Below, piece after piece: positions 34,513-45,900 of a stretch of DNA of 64,000 nucleotides. The stretch is from Perca fluviatilis (Eukaryota > Chordata > Actinopteri > Perciformes > Percidae): the NCBI RefSeq assembly GCF_010015445.1, contig NC_053123.1, positions 1,240,001 to 1,304,000 of the forward strand, written 5' to 3'. The notes below the pieces were generated by a model. The model ran no database searches and had not been told where the DNA came from. It worked only from the letters and a program-made list of their open reading frames with translations. Position 1 is the first letter of the stretch; each line of letters begins with the position of its first letter. The translations under genes were made by a program, and so were the position numbers.

Positions 34513-34860
34513 TTAGCAGTATGGCTCTAGGGATGGCAATGTTGGTCTTCTGGTCGGTCTTTCCACCACTTTGGTCCAGACTGAATTATCCCAACAAGTT
34601 TTGGATGGATTGCCATTGAGTTTGGCACAGACATTCATGGTGCCTGGAGGAGGAATCCTACTGACGTTTCCAATACATGCAAAACCTTTGTTGCTGTACT
34701 TTGTGTTTAGCAAATTTTGCATGCTAAGACGCTGACTACACACTACACTTGCAGCATGTTGGAATTATGGCTAGGGCTAGCATGCTGAAGTTAGCATTTA
34801 GCTCATAGAAATGCTGTACAGCCTCATAGAGCTGCTAGCAGGGCTGTACACTTGTTTTCA
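34513..34860. repeat. Dispersed repeat with tagcatgctgaagttagc motifs
   Basis: Contains 'ggtcggtctttccaccactt', 'tggtccagactgaattatcc', 'ttttggatggattgccattg' and later 'gctagcatgctgaagttagc'. The right part parallels the fragment at 4945-5117. I regard it as one copy of a common fish interspersed family whose class is uncertain. Confidence 0.5.
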
Positions 34861-36582
34861 CCTCAAAGATACTGCATACTTTTAAGAGAGATTATTGTAT
34901 TACAAAACAATATTACAACATTAATACATGTCATTTTATAAACAAGTAGCTGCAGGTCTGTTTTTAAAATAAAACTTTATTTTATTTTCCTGTGTGATAT
35001 AGTCTTGGTAAGTAATAACTTTAAAACTAGGGACCTTGAACCTAATGGGCTCAGTATGCATCAAACTAAGTTTGTCAGATCGCTAATAGCATCTAAAAAA
35101 AACCTTGTCCCACTCCTATTGGATTGCCGAGTTGGAAAGATTGTGTTGGACACTTTTGAAACAACTGCAAAACCATGAACGAGACTCTCTGTAAGTGTGT
35201 ACCGATGTCACCATTTTATGATACATTGCGTCTTGCTGACAATTTTGCCTTTATATATGGTTAAACGGACAATATCCCCGCCCAACCACATGCATTACAT
35301 ATGTGTAGAGCATAAAGTAGGGTTCATTTTTATCTTAATTTATTCATGTCATTGTTGAGAACCGTCTGTATTTGATCAGTGGTTTGGTGAAAGAACACTA
35401 CACTAACTGATGTGAACCACAGTTCCTCATGCTTTTTGCCTAAATTCTCTCTGACATCGTCATCGCTGACCTTCAGCATCAGTTGTAACCACTGCAAATC
35501 AAGATCAATTGAGTTTAGTATTAGTCATGAAATGAAATGGATCACCATTACACACTATTCACATGGTGATTTGGGCTGAAAAACAGCACATTGGGGCTAG
35601 ACTAGCTGAAATTGATGGTGGGGGATCCCATGACTGTTTACTCATGCAATCAGACTCATACTGTTCACAATCAGGCCCATTCTATCAATCAGAGCATTAT
35701 TTGACACTTATGCCATTAGCATTTAGATGATGCCATACATTTCCTGTATAGGGTTTCACTGCAAAAAGCTGGACATTTACATACTGCACTCTGAAAGACA
35801 TTGTTGGCATTACAATAGACTGTGTTGAGGGTCACAGTAAATGCCAGGGTACTTTAGACGTCCTTAACTTACTTGCCAGAAGGTTATCTGTCGTCAGCAG
35901 TGAGGCTTCATCAATAAGTGATGGAAATCAACGGTAAAATCTTTTTTTTTATTCTTGATTTGATTTTGATCAATCAGCGTGCTCGCCGGGGGGTGCATTT
36001 AAGTGGAACTACACCTAAATTAAGAATTCTAATATGTTATTTCCATGGCCTAAATCAATATTTCTGAACATGAGCCAATTTCTCAAAGCTAGACAACAGG
36101 GAAGCAAGTCTCAAATTTGCACCAAGCTGCTCCATAGATAATGAATGGCAGATTATTTTTTAATACCCAAATGAGCTTTATTCTATTGTACTGAGTTGTG
36201 AAAGAGAAAATGTACCCAGAGAGTTGTTAATGTTTACTAATATCTTTGTATCTGTCTTAGACCATAGGAATAACATATAGCCTACATATTATGTAAATGT
36301 TGTGTAAAATCATACATTTTTAAGATGGGCAGAGTTACCCTTTAATAAATCAAAATTGACTGATTTTTCAAGTAGAGTAAGTTTTCTAGTAAAAATACAC
36401 AAAACAACAACTGTGTTTCAGTAACAAAAGTGAATATATTTTGTTATTTCTACATGGTATGTGCACATACTTCCTATTGACATCTCTCACGCAATCCCAG
36501 AGCCCTTTATTTCTCCCGAAGTACAAACTTTCATTTCCTGCTCCACCCTGTCTGGAGACGAGGCAAGATCATTCAGAAGACT
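34861..36582. other. No gene recognised
   Basis: Long AT-rich complex stretch without repeat ends or convincing frames. Confidence 0.45.
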
Positions 36583-37139
36583 AGAGCTGCGTTCAAAACC
36601 GCTCCCTCATTCACAAACTAACTATTCCCTATGAAGTGTTTATTAAATAGTGAACTATATAGGGAACGGCCAAACAAGATTTCGGACACTCACTGAAAAC
36701 ACATTGTTGCGTGACACGAGATGCACCCGTTGTTTAACTAAAATAGTTCTAATACGTCCCTGAAACAGACCGAGCACCCAGAAGAATAGTAAAAGGTTGT
36801 ATCAGATATATGTAGCATGTTACATTTCCACTGTTTAGACACGAAAGTCCGTTCCATTTTTCCTTTTCAGTTTTGGCGGTGATTTCTGCTTGTTCTTCTC
36901 CTCCGGGAAAACACGGCTGCGTTGCATTGTGGTACACAGGAGTAAAATGTAGGTTACATCGTATGTACACTCAAATTAGCAGTGCATTCTGGGCAGGGCT
37001 GGACTGGGACAAAAAATTGGCCCTGGCATTTTTGGCCCAGGCAGCCCACACCCCACACTGTGATTGGTCAGACACATTCCCTGCAGACAATCCTCTTAAA
37101 ATATGCGTGCATTCTATGATATGAGTTTCCTAGTGTTCA

Positions 37140-37355
37140 GCGTTCATGTGATCGTTTTGGATCCTTCAAGAGGGGTGTCAAGACTTATCTGTTGATCTTA
37201 CACTTAAATAATGAATTCATTCTTAGAGTTATGATTTGTATATTTATGGTATTTTTGTTACTTTTTATTATTGATATTTTATATTGTATTGTCATTATTG
37301 TTTTTATTACTATTTTTCTGGACAAAAGTGTCTGCTAAATACAATAACCATAACC
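37140..37355 (+). mobile_element. 5'-truncated LINE 3' end (L2/CR1-type)
   Basis: Starts in what reads as the last codons of a LINE ORF2 (SFKRGVKTYLLIL, compare SFKSRLKTYLFDL in the L2-like element at 54 kb). About 120 bp of T-rich 3' sequence follow, then gtgtctgctaaatacaataa. Only the extreme 3' part inserted, typical of incomplete reverse transcription. Confidence 0.6.
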
Positions 37356-38343
37356 CTTTCCAAAAGCTACAATAAAGCTGAGAGTAGTATATGCCCTGGA
37401 AAAGAGCTAATTTAGCAATTCAAGGAACACTGATGCTATCAACACTGATTTTATAGATCACACAGACTTTTCAGCTACCCAACAGGCTAACTGCTAGCAT
37501 TTTCAATGTAAGCTTAGCAGTTAGGTTACCTAGCCACTAACTTTAACCCTCAGGAACCTAAGGCCATTTTTACAATTACTTTTCCGTCTGGTTTTATTTT
37601 CTAAAAAAGCTTGTAAAACATCAACCCTGTTGTCCACAGTCAATCAATGTACATCATTTTTTTCAGGAAAAACTGGGCTTTTAGAATATTTGTGCTGTAG
37701 TGAGGTCAATTGAATGTAAAAAAAGGTTGTCTGACCTTAAAAACAAATAAATAAATAAAACGGAAAATGAATCTCACAGATATTTATTGATATCACACAC
37801 AGAACAATAAAAGCTAAGCCAATCTCCTGTCTAAATCAGTTCCCATATGTCTTGGGTGTCAAACTGTGAAGAAATAAACATTATAACTTATAAAGTTGAC
37901 AAAATATATAAATTTTTCAAAAAAGTCCAGGCGACGTTTTGCCAATAATCAAAATAATAATGTTCAAATGTATTGATATCACACACAGAGAAATGGTACA
38001 CAAGAATTTGTGTTGTCTAAAACAGTTCTCCTATATATTTGGAGTCATCCAATGCAAAAATAAACAGTATGAACGTTATAACTCATATAAATGACAAACT
38101 ATTTACATTTCTTCAAAAAAAGGCCCAAATGTATCTCAAATATCTAAACAGTGACGCCATTATCTCTCTTTTTCACATTACTGTTTGTTCTCGCTTGGTT
38201 TTCGCATTTCCTGCGGTCTTTGAACTCACCTTTCCACTTTGTGTGACGGACGGACATGGATTCCCACTGATGAAAAACGTAAACACACTTGCAAAGCATC
38301 ATGGGAGATTTATACTAGACGGCAACACAGACCTAGCTGATGA

Positions 38344-38728
38344 AATGACCGAAAACGTGATAAATTATGGACATCGAGTGGATAAATCTTGGATGTAAGC
38401 GTTTGGATTTATTGCTGAACAACTCCGAAAAGACGCACGAGCTGCAGGCTGGATATAAAACCTTCTGTAAAGGCTACGAAGACAGAAAAGACATGACTGT
38501 GATCATTAGCTTATTAGCTATTAGCTAACAGCTAGCGGAAAAACTGACCGAAAACGAGATAAATTACGGACATCAAGTGGATAAATCTTGGATGTAAGAG
38601 TGTGGATTTATTGCTGAACAACTCCGTAAAGAGGCACAACTTCCAGGCTGGATATAAAACCTTCTGTAAAGGCTACAAAGACACCAAAGACACGGCCGTG
38701 ATGGCTAACCCGTTAGCTTTCGGCTGGA
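38344..38728. repeat. Direct duplication of a roughly 198-bp unit
   Basis: The segment from atgaccgaaaacgtgataaa (38344) recurs from actgaccgaaaacgagataa (38543). The match includes tggataaatcttggatgtaa, ttattgctgaacaactccg and ggatataaaaccttctgtaa. Probably a minisatellite-like piece of the hAT element interior. Two units only. Confidence 0.85.
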
Positions 38729-38875
38729 AAAAACGGTAAGAAAATCGATTTAACTTTCATTAAATAATAAATATTTATCGGAGGTGCCGTGTCGGATCGT
38801 GTAAGATCCGGTCGGTCTCTGTTACAGCCAAAGTGCTTGTTATGGTTATGACGTGAGGTGCACATAACGCGCGTG

Positions 38876-38881
38876 CACACA

Positions 38882-38928
<47 letters not shown>
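38876..38928. repeat. (CA)n microsatellite
   Basis: About 26 CA units with a single interruption (cacacca). Confidence 0.95.
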
Positions 38929-38930
<2 letters not shown>

Positions 38931-39063
38931 CCCTTCCTTCCTGAGAGTCCCTGTTAATTTGCCTACTCCTTACCACATCGTCATCTACTCTCTCTTCCAT
39001 CTTTTCCTCACTCGCTCCCACTCGCTCTGCACCTCCCTTGCGCTTTAGTGGTCGTTTGTCCAT

Positions 39064-40538
39064 CCATCCATCTTCGTCCGCTTATCCGGTGTCGGGTCGC
39101 GGGGGGAGCAGCTCCAGCAGGGGACCCCAAACTTCCCTTTCCCGAGCAACATTAACCAGCTCCGACTGGGGGATCCCGAGGCGTTCCCAGGCCAGGTTGG
39201 AGATATAATCCCTCCACCCTAGTCCTTTCCTGAGGCCCTCTCCTCCCAGCTGGACGTGCCTGGAACACCTCCCTAGGGAGGCGCCAGGGGCATCCTCACC
39301 AGATGCCCGAACCACCTCAACTGGCTCCTTTCGACGCAAAGGGAAGCGGCGCTACTCCGAGCTCCACGGATGACTGAGCTTCTCCCCCTATCTCTAAGGG
39401 AGACGCGGCCCAGCCCCCCTCCTGAGGAAACCCATTTCGGCCGCTTGCACCCTGGATCTCGTTCTTCGGTCATGACCCAGCCTTCATGACCATAGGTGAG
39501 GGTAGGAACGAAAACTGACCGGTAGATCGAGAGCTTTGCCTTCTGGCTCAGCTCTCTTTTCGTCACAACGGTGCGATAGATGGAATGTAATACCGCACCC
39601 GCTGCGCCGATTCTCCGACCAATCTCCCGCTCCATTGTCCCCTCACTCGCGAACAAAACCCCAAGGTACTTGAACTCCTTCACTTGGGGTAAGGACTCAT
39701 TCCCTACCTGGAGAAGGTCATACGCCTTCTCCAAATCCACAAAACACATGTAGACCGGTTGGGCATACTCCCAGGCCCCCTCCAGGATCCTTGCGAGAGT
39801 GAAGAGCTGGTCCGTTGTTCCACCAGGGCCCGGGATGGAATTCCTTCCTCCTCAACCTGAGGTTCGACTATCGGCCGAACCCTCCTTTCCAGCACCTTGG
39901 AGTAGACTTTACCAGGGAGGCTGAGAAGTGTGATACCCCTGTAATTGGCGCACACCCTCTGGTCCCCCTTTTAAAAAGGCGAACCACCACCGCAGTCTGC
40001 CACTCCTTTGGCACTGTTCCAGACTTCCACGCAATGTTGAAGAAGACGTGTCAACCAGGACAGCCCCTCCACACCCAGAGCCTTGAGCATTTCTGGACGG
40101 ATCTCATCAATCCCCGGGGCTTTGCCACTGTGGAGTTGTTTGACTACATCAGTGACTTCCGCCCGGAGAGAGGGACGGCAATCCCCCGTCATCCTCCAGC
40201 TCTGCCTCTAACATAGAGGGCGTATTAGTCGGATTCAGGAGTTCCTCAAAATGCTCCTCCACCGCCCTATTACCTCCTCAGTTGAGGTCAACAGTGTCCC
40301 ATCCTTACTGTACACAGCTTGGATGGTTCCCCGCTTCCCCTCCTGAGGTGGCGAACAGTTTTCCAGAAGCACTTTGGTGCCGACCGAAAGTCCTTCTCCA
40401 TGTCTTCTCCAAACTTCTCCCACACCCGCTGCTTTGCCTCTTTCACGGCAGAGGCTGCAGCCCTTCGGGCCCTTCGGTACCCTGCAACTGCCTCCGGAGT
40501 CCTCTGGGATAACATATCCCGGAAAGACTCCTTCTTCA
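39064..40538 (-). mobile_element. RTE-like LINE copy 2, 5'-truncated, with internal deletion
   Basis: A 13-bp target duplication GTCGTTTGTCCAT brackets it (39051-39063 and 40539-40551). The 3' tail of TGGA units is at the left. Its 5' end corresponds to about 19.71 kb in copy 1, so about 1.4 kb of the 5' part is missing. It also lacks the segment equivalent to about 18487-18907 of copy 1, joined directly at 39714. Sequence is otherwise nearly the same as copy 1. Confidence 0.92.
39082..40423 (-). pseudogene. Remnant reverse transcriptase of LINE copy 2
   Basis: Pieces on the minus strand: HSGKAPGIDEIRPEMLKALG (40192-39971), YRGITLLSLPGKVYSKVLER (39955-39704), then MCFVDLEKAYD fused directly to LLQVGNESLPQVKEFKYLG (39749-39273), and LAWERLGIPQSELVNVAR at the end (39339-39082). 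The fusion removes the GxRQG and FADD region, so the catalytic Asp pair is gone. Frameshifts separate the pieces. No activity is possible. Confidence 0.85.
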
Positions 40539-40925
40539 GTCGTTTGTCCATTTTAACGTGAATGCTAAACTTCCAGCAAAACTTTTAGAGCTCGTGTCTC
40601 AGGGCCGGGAGGCGTGGCCATAGTGGGATTCGTAAATTTGCGGTCCGGAAGGGGGTTCCTGGATTTGATTGGGTCAGGCCAGTGCCAATAAAGAAAATTA
40701 ACCAATTAACCAATTTTAACTTTATGGGCCGGCGCGGCCAAAAAAAACAAACAAAAAAAAGGCCAATTTATCGGCAATTCGGCCCAAAAGCGCTTCGGCC
40801 CACCGGGAAAATGCCCGGTATGCCAGATGGCCAGTCTAGCCCTGATTCTGGGTATTTTATAGTGGACTATATCAGAGCCGGTCTACGGAGAGCCTGTTCA
40901 CTCCCTATTTAGCCCCATTGTACCA

Positions 40926-41803
40926 AATTTGGTTGCAGTTCCACCAGAGTTCCGCTGGGGGTGATCGCAGGCGAGTGCAAAATGAATGGGAGTCTATGGA
41001 GCTAGACGGCTAAATGAATGGGAGTCTATGGAGCTAGACGGCTAAATGAACGGGAGTCTATGGAGCTAGACGGCTAAATGAATGGGAGTCTATGGAGCTA
41101 GACGGCTAAATGAATGGGAGTCTATGGAGCTAGACGGCTAAATGAATGGGACTCTATAGAGCTAGACGGCTAAATGAATGGGAGTCTATGGAGCTAGACG
41201 GCTAAATTTGTCTCTTTCGCCTGATTGTCGTCGACAAATCTCAGATTTGATTGTAGTTTTTGCAAGTTCAACATGGATTATAGGTCGGAAGTTGAATGAA
41301 CGAATACTTAATGTCCTTTCAATTTCTTACAGATTGAGTCGTTGTTGCCCATAACACGCGAGCATTCTGCTAATGAATGCTGATTAGTCAGTGAAGGACT
41401 GATTACGACCAGAGAGCCCGCTTGATGGCATCCGAAGCGGAACCAGAATGTCAAAGCCAGTCTACGGGCATTCTTTGAGAATGTTTCGGCGTGGTCTTTA
41501 AAACATTAGCAAACCTCTTTCTAGCACGTGTATTTACAGGGAGAGCCGAACCTGTCAGCAGTGTTGTCAATGCCTCGAGAGAAAAAAGGAAGTGACTCAG
41601 AGCTTGCCGTAAAGCAGTATCTCTGGCCGTACAATGTGTATGACGTCATTGACATTTTAAAAGGCTTTTCAGAACTAAATGCGACGAAAATTATATTCTG
41701 AGAAAAGTGGATTTTGAGGGGTATAGCTCCATACACCTCCATTCATTCTGCACTCGCCCATGAGCACCCTCATATGGAACCAGATTGGAAGTGCAACCAG
41801 ATC
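40926..41803. mobile_element. Inverted-repeat element with GGTTGCAGTTCC-type ends
   Basis: Left 'tttggttgcagttccaccag' ... 'gcgagtgcaaaatgaatggg' reappears inverted at the right as 'ctccattcattctgcactcg' ... 'ggaagtgcaaccagatc'. This gives inverted arms of about 85 bp. The interior of about 870 bp contains the 32-bp minisatellite and no coding frame. Confidence 0.75.
40982..41210. repeat. 32-bp minisatellite, about 7 units
   Basis: The unit is aatgaatgggagtctatgga plus gctagacggcta. Units are almost identical (aacggg in one, gactctataga in another). It arose at the left inner edge of the element at 40926, since the right arm carries a single unit of the same wording in inverse orientation. 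Confidence 0.95.
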
Positions 41804-41964
41804 AGAAGCTGGAAGTTTCCCGAGAGTGGAAGTTCTCCCGTTATTACATATTCTCTGACTATATAGTGAATGAAATTAACCGCAAAGAATTCGAACACCA
41901 CTACAAAATGGCGAACACACTATATAGTGCACTATTTCCGTAGATAGGGAACGGTTTCGAAGAG

Positions 41965-43615
41965 AGCTAATGAGACAATCAGACACGTGCAGGGCAGATG
42001 CTGGGGCTCGCACTGTCCTGCCTGAGAGAGACGTCTGTGGAAAAGAAGAGACAGAAACAGAGACCAAAGAGGAGACACAAAGAGATACTACTGAAGGCAG
42101 TAAAACAAGTTTTTATTAGTAATATTCTGAACGTGTGGACAGTGTTACACTTTTCATTGTGGCACACATCAGCACCAATGTGATGCATTATGCCTGCCAT
42201 GTTAATGTCATATGGAAGCTTTCATATTTTCCATTTTACAACTGGTGTATAGTGTTCATGTCAACTCGTGAAACCCAAACAAACAATGTCTCACATCAGC
42301 AGTATATATATATATATATATATATATACACTGTGTATATATACACTGTATATATACTTTGCATTAACTTGCCGTTTCTCTTGTTAAACTGGCCCTTTTA
42401 CATCTCAACATCTCTCCTATACAAAGTGTTGCCGTCACATTATCACAGCTCTGATCAGTCATTTGTTTGACCGTGCACATTTTCGATATAATAACATATT
42501 TGAATGTTACAAATCAATCAAAGAGCTGCATTTTTTGATTGGTGAGAGCTGTGTGTACCAGGCAATCTAGCAGGCTCCACTGCTCTTATCTTAATTGTAG
42601 GCTTGAAAACCAAAACAATGAGTCAAAACTAGCAAAAAGCTCCGTAGAGCTGGGTGATAACTCTGTGCCCCTTCACATTAAACACAATCCTTTCATTTAG
42701 TGATTATACCTAACACACCGTATAGCTTAATGGAGCCATGTCAAAGTTTAAAAGCATAACATTTTTGATGTACTTTGTTCAGTTTAAATCCATTTATTCA
42801 TTGTATTAAAAGATTTAAGAGTGATAGAATGTTCTGATTCCATGTGTAAGGATTTCTGGGGGTGGGACCAACCGTTTATTTACGTTTGGATCACTGTTGT
42901 TTAAAAGGGTGACTCAACCCAAATCCCCCCAAACTTATTTTCTTGCTTTTAGTGTTATCCAGCTTGCAAATGGTTTTTACTTTTATCTGCCGGGGATTTG
43001 AACACCTTAGAAGTTAGATAGTCACACAATTACAATGAAGAAATCTCTTGCTGTTTGTTTTTTTGTTGCTACTCAAAGCATTGAATGAGTTAACAGCAAT
43101 GCCACTTTTTAGGTACATTACCTCAGTTATTCACATTAATCCGCACACAGTGACATCAGTGGTTTTGAAATTAACCCGAAAAGTGGGTTTTGTTATTATA
43201 TATATTTTTTGTTTTTTCGTTATTTAGTTTAACTGTCCCTTTAAATTAACCCCAATTCTAAAACCCAATATGTAAAAAAAAAAAAATATTAAATTGTAGA
43301 TTGATTAATTATATCATCAGATAAACATGGAAAACATCATTTGACGCAACAAATGTGGTTAAGGTAATAATATCCTATGTTAATATTGAGAATTTTAACA
43401 TGTGTTATTAAATTTTTAACCCATAAAAATAGATTTTTTTATAAACCAGATTCTTACAAGTTAACACAATATGTGACAACTGTTATGCTATCACTGTCAG
43501 TTGTTACATGTCTGCTCTGTGACCTCTTAGATACTGCTGACCTCCGACATAAACAGACAGACAACTAGCCAGAGACAGAGAGAGACAAAGAGAGATTCTA
43601 TACTCAGTATAGAAT
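41965..43615. other. No gene recognised; (TA)n at 42303-42330
   Basis: A TA run followed by palindromic tgtatatatacactgtatat wording. The remainder is AT-rich complex sequence. Confidence 0.5.
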
Positions 43616-43735
43616 GTATGTGACACCTACAGTATGTATTTAATATGTGACATGTACTATGTATTTTCTGTAAACTGCTTTGGCAACATGTTTTATTCAT
43701 GCCAATAAAGCAAATTGAATTGAAATTGAAATGAG
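43616..43735 (+). mobile_element. Retroposon 3' tail, copy A
   Basis: Reads 'tatgtgacacctacagtatg', 'ctgtaaactgctttggcaac', 'catgccaataaagcaaattg' and then aattgaaattgaaat. The AATAAA signal and the aattg-repeated tail mark a reverse-transcribed 3' end. A GA-rich tract follows. Copies B and C lie at 44048 and 44440. Confidence 0.65.
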
Positions 43736-44047
43736 ACAGAGAGAGTGAAAGAGAGACAGAGAGGGACAAAGAGATTTACACTTTGAAAAAATAGGCAAAA
43801 AAAAACAATTTCCCAATGGTAACATCAGAAATTAAGATGGTAGTTCTTCTAGGAGAAGGGACAACAGCTCCACTGGCAGCTAAATATGGATCTGCCTGCC
43901 ACAGCCTGAGGGACTCTCCACTATGAGATCCCAACATTACACATTGGTTTAGGATCGTACAGTCATTATATTGTACAAAACTGTTAAGTATTATATTAAC
44001 GTTATGTAACGTTGTGTGTTGTATAATGATCAGTGCAGTATAGAATC

Positions 44048-44190
44048 ATCTATGTGACACCTACTGTTTGTATTTAATATGTGATATGTACTAGGCCTAT
44101 TTATGCATTTTCTGTAAAACTGCTTTGGCAACAACATGTTTTCTTTGTTCATGCCAATAAATCAAATTGAAATTGAAAATTGAATTGAAC
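44048..44190 (+). mobile_element. Retroposon 3' tail, copy B
   Basis: Matches copy A ('tatgtgacacctactgtttg', 'ctgctttggcaacaacatg', 'catgccaataaatcaaattg') with small indels. It ends in aattgaaaattgaattgaac and is again followed by gagacagagaggg. Confidence 0.65.
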
Positions 44191-44439
44191 TGAGAGACAG
44201 AGAGGGACAGAGAGAGAGAGTAGTTCATCTCCCCACAGTTTACTCTGCCTTCTCATTTAGTCCTCTACTTCATGGGCTTGTCATGTTTTTTTTTTTTTGC
44301 TTTTGTCTTTGTTTTCTTTCTTACATTTGACTCCAGCGATTTTACTGTATATTGATATACTGTTGTTGCTTTCCTGTTTTTATTTTTATTTTTTAAATGA
44401 ATATATTTTAGTTTACTCAATTAATTGTATGTATGTATA

Positions 44440-44505
44440 TCTTCATTATTATCCTTGATGCTTTGGCAATATTGTTATTTCTGACAATAAAAGCAAATTG
44501 AATTG
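44440..44505 (+). mobile_element. Retroposon 3' tail, copy C (short)
   Basis: Only the last 60 bp or so: 'gctttggcaatattgttatt', 'gacaataaaagcaaattgaa'. It leads into a long GA-rich tract. Confidence 0.55.
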
Positions 44506-44705
44506 AGAGAGAGAGAGAGACAGAGAGAGAGAGACATAGAGAGAGACACATAGAGAGAGACAGATCGGGACAGAGACAGAGAGAGACAGAGGGACAGAGA
44601 GAGAGAGATAGACGAGAGAGGCAGAGACAGAGAGAGACAGAGAGGGTCAGGGACAGAGAGAGAGAGAGAGAGACAGAGAGAGAGACAGAGAGAGAGAGAG
44701 GAGCA
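44506..44705. repeat. (GA)n / (GACA)n-rich simple repeat
   Basis: About 200 bp of gagagaga and gagacagaga wording. The minus-strand frame encoding Ser-Leu repeats is an artefact. Confidence 0.95.
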
Positions 44706-45295
44706 GAGATGGCTAATTTAGCCGTCACAGCCCAGACAGGAGGATAGACACTATAGTCCAGGAAATGGAACAGCAAAGCCTGAGCTTTAAACACCCACTC
44801 TCCACATGATAGCTTACTGGCTGTGAAAAAGTCAATCTGTTCACCCTGGGCCCCAGGAGCAGTGAGGAGGACACAGACAGAGAAGTGACTGCGGCAGCAG
44901 GCTAATTAGGAGCGCATAGATTCACCCTGGGTGCACAAATACAACGATTTTGTCTGTTACAGTGACAAATCTAAATGAAGTCTCCCTTATATTGGACACG
45001 TTGTACATGAGCCTGACTTTTACATGTACAGTGTGATCACGTGTGGTCGGCTGTGGTTTCTTCGCTTGGCCTCAGAAATTGTGGAAATGCGTCATCACAG
45101 GAAGTGCGCACTGTGGCCAATCCAGCTGGCAATCACAAGTCCATAAAAAAATGAAAAAACAGAATTGTACTGCAGTCAATTGATGGTTCATTTTATTTCC
45201 ATAGATCTATATTGTTGGTGATGTGGTTACTGCCACTGAAATAAATGCTTGAAGCAAGTTGTACGACATAGCATTACACTACCTTTTCTATAAGT
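44706..45295. other. No feature recognised
   Basis: Complex sequence with no repeat ends or supported frames. Confidence 0.5.
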
Positions 45296-45642
45296 CAGGG
45301 GTTTTCAACCTTTAAGCCAAGCACCCCTCACTTGAAAGAGAGACAGAGCAGGGACCCCCTACTACATATGCATACATAAAGCCTTTATGCATACCTTTTT
45401 AGTGCATTTTAGTTTTAGCATTTTAGTCATGTTTTAATGTTGGCACAGTGAATCCTTAGGATTCTCTGTATCTGTGGGTGGCCTTAGTGACTACCTTACC
45501 TATAGGCAAGTAAGCCTATAATGAAAGTTTTTTCAAAAATAGGCTGATTTGTATTTGCTAATAATGTTTCATATTAAGACAACTTTCTAAAAAATTAACA
45601 ATAACTTGGTGGGCCCCCTGCAGTAACTCGGAGGACCCCCTG
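45296..45642. mobile_element. hAT-like short element, degraded
   Basis: Begins caggggttttcaaccttta and ends gtaactcggaggaccccctg, an imperfect inverted pair of CAGGGG type. Interior 'agcacccctcacttgaaag' and 'cagggaccccctactacat' fits the same group as the element at 27826. No 8-bp duplication visible. Confidence 0.6.
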
Positions 45643-45900
45643 TTAAAGGCTACATTCAGACTGCAGTCAAAAGTGGCCCAAATCAGATTTTTTGGGGGTC
45701 AAGTGACCAGGTCAGACTTCTTCAGAAGTAGTGTGACCACTCAAATTTTGCCCAGATCAGATTTTTTCAAATCAGATTTGGACCTCTTCCATATGTGGTC
45801 CTGAATCAGACCCAGGTCTGCATTTTTACAATGTGGCCGCAGTGTGAACAACCAAGGTGGATTTGATGAGACTTTTACGTCAATCTACATCAACATTTGT
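45643..45900. repeat. Short element fragment, left part only
   Basis: 'ggctacattcagactgcagt', 'caaatcagattttttggggg' and 'gatcagattttttcaaatca' resemble one half of a common fish inverted-repeat element. The other terminus was not found. Confidence 0.4.

Larger units (their letters stand above)
36994..40844. mobile_element. 3.85-kb hAT element with perfect 8-bp target duplication
   Basis: ATTCTGGG flanks it at 36986-36993 and 40845-40852. Termini are CAGGGCTGGACTGGGAC and, reversed from the right, CAGGGCTAGACTGGCCATC. Subterminal 'ggccctggcatttttggccc' and, on the other side, 'ggccaatttatcggcaattc' and 'ggcccaccgggaaaatgccc' fit one hAT group. No transposase frame remains. The interior is occupied by a LINE tail, a duplicated 198-bp unit, a (CA)n tract and an RTE-like LINE. 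Confidence 0.9.
36583..41964. mobile_element. Outer inverted-repeat element of a four-level nest
   Basis: The left end (gagctgcgttcaaaaccgct then ccct) and the right end reversed (tagctctcttcgaaaccgtt then ccct) are inverted copies. Both are followed by 'ttccctat' and 'actatatag' wording. The original element was probably under 1 kb. Its present 5.4-kb span comes from insertion of the hAT element at 36994 and the short element at 40926. No target duplication was seen, so it is the oldest layer. Confidence 0.55.

Noticed and set aside
44417..44794. 125-codon Ser-Leu-rich frame resembling a membrane protein
   Set aside because: It translates the GA-rich simple repeat. No start context or domain.
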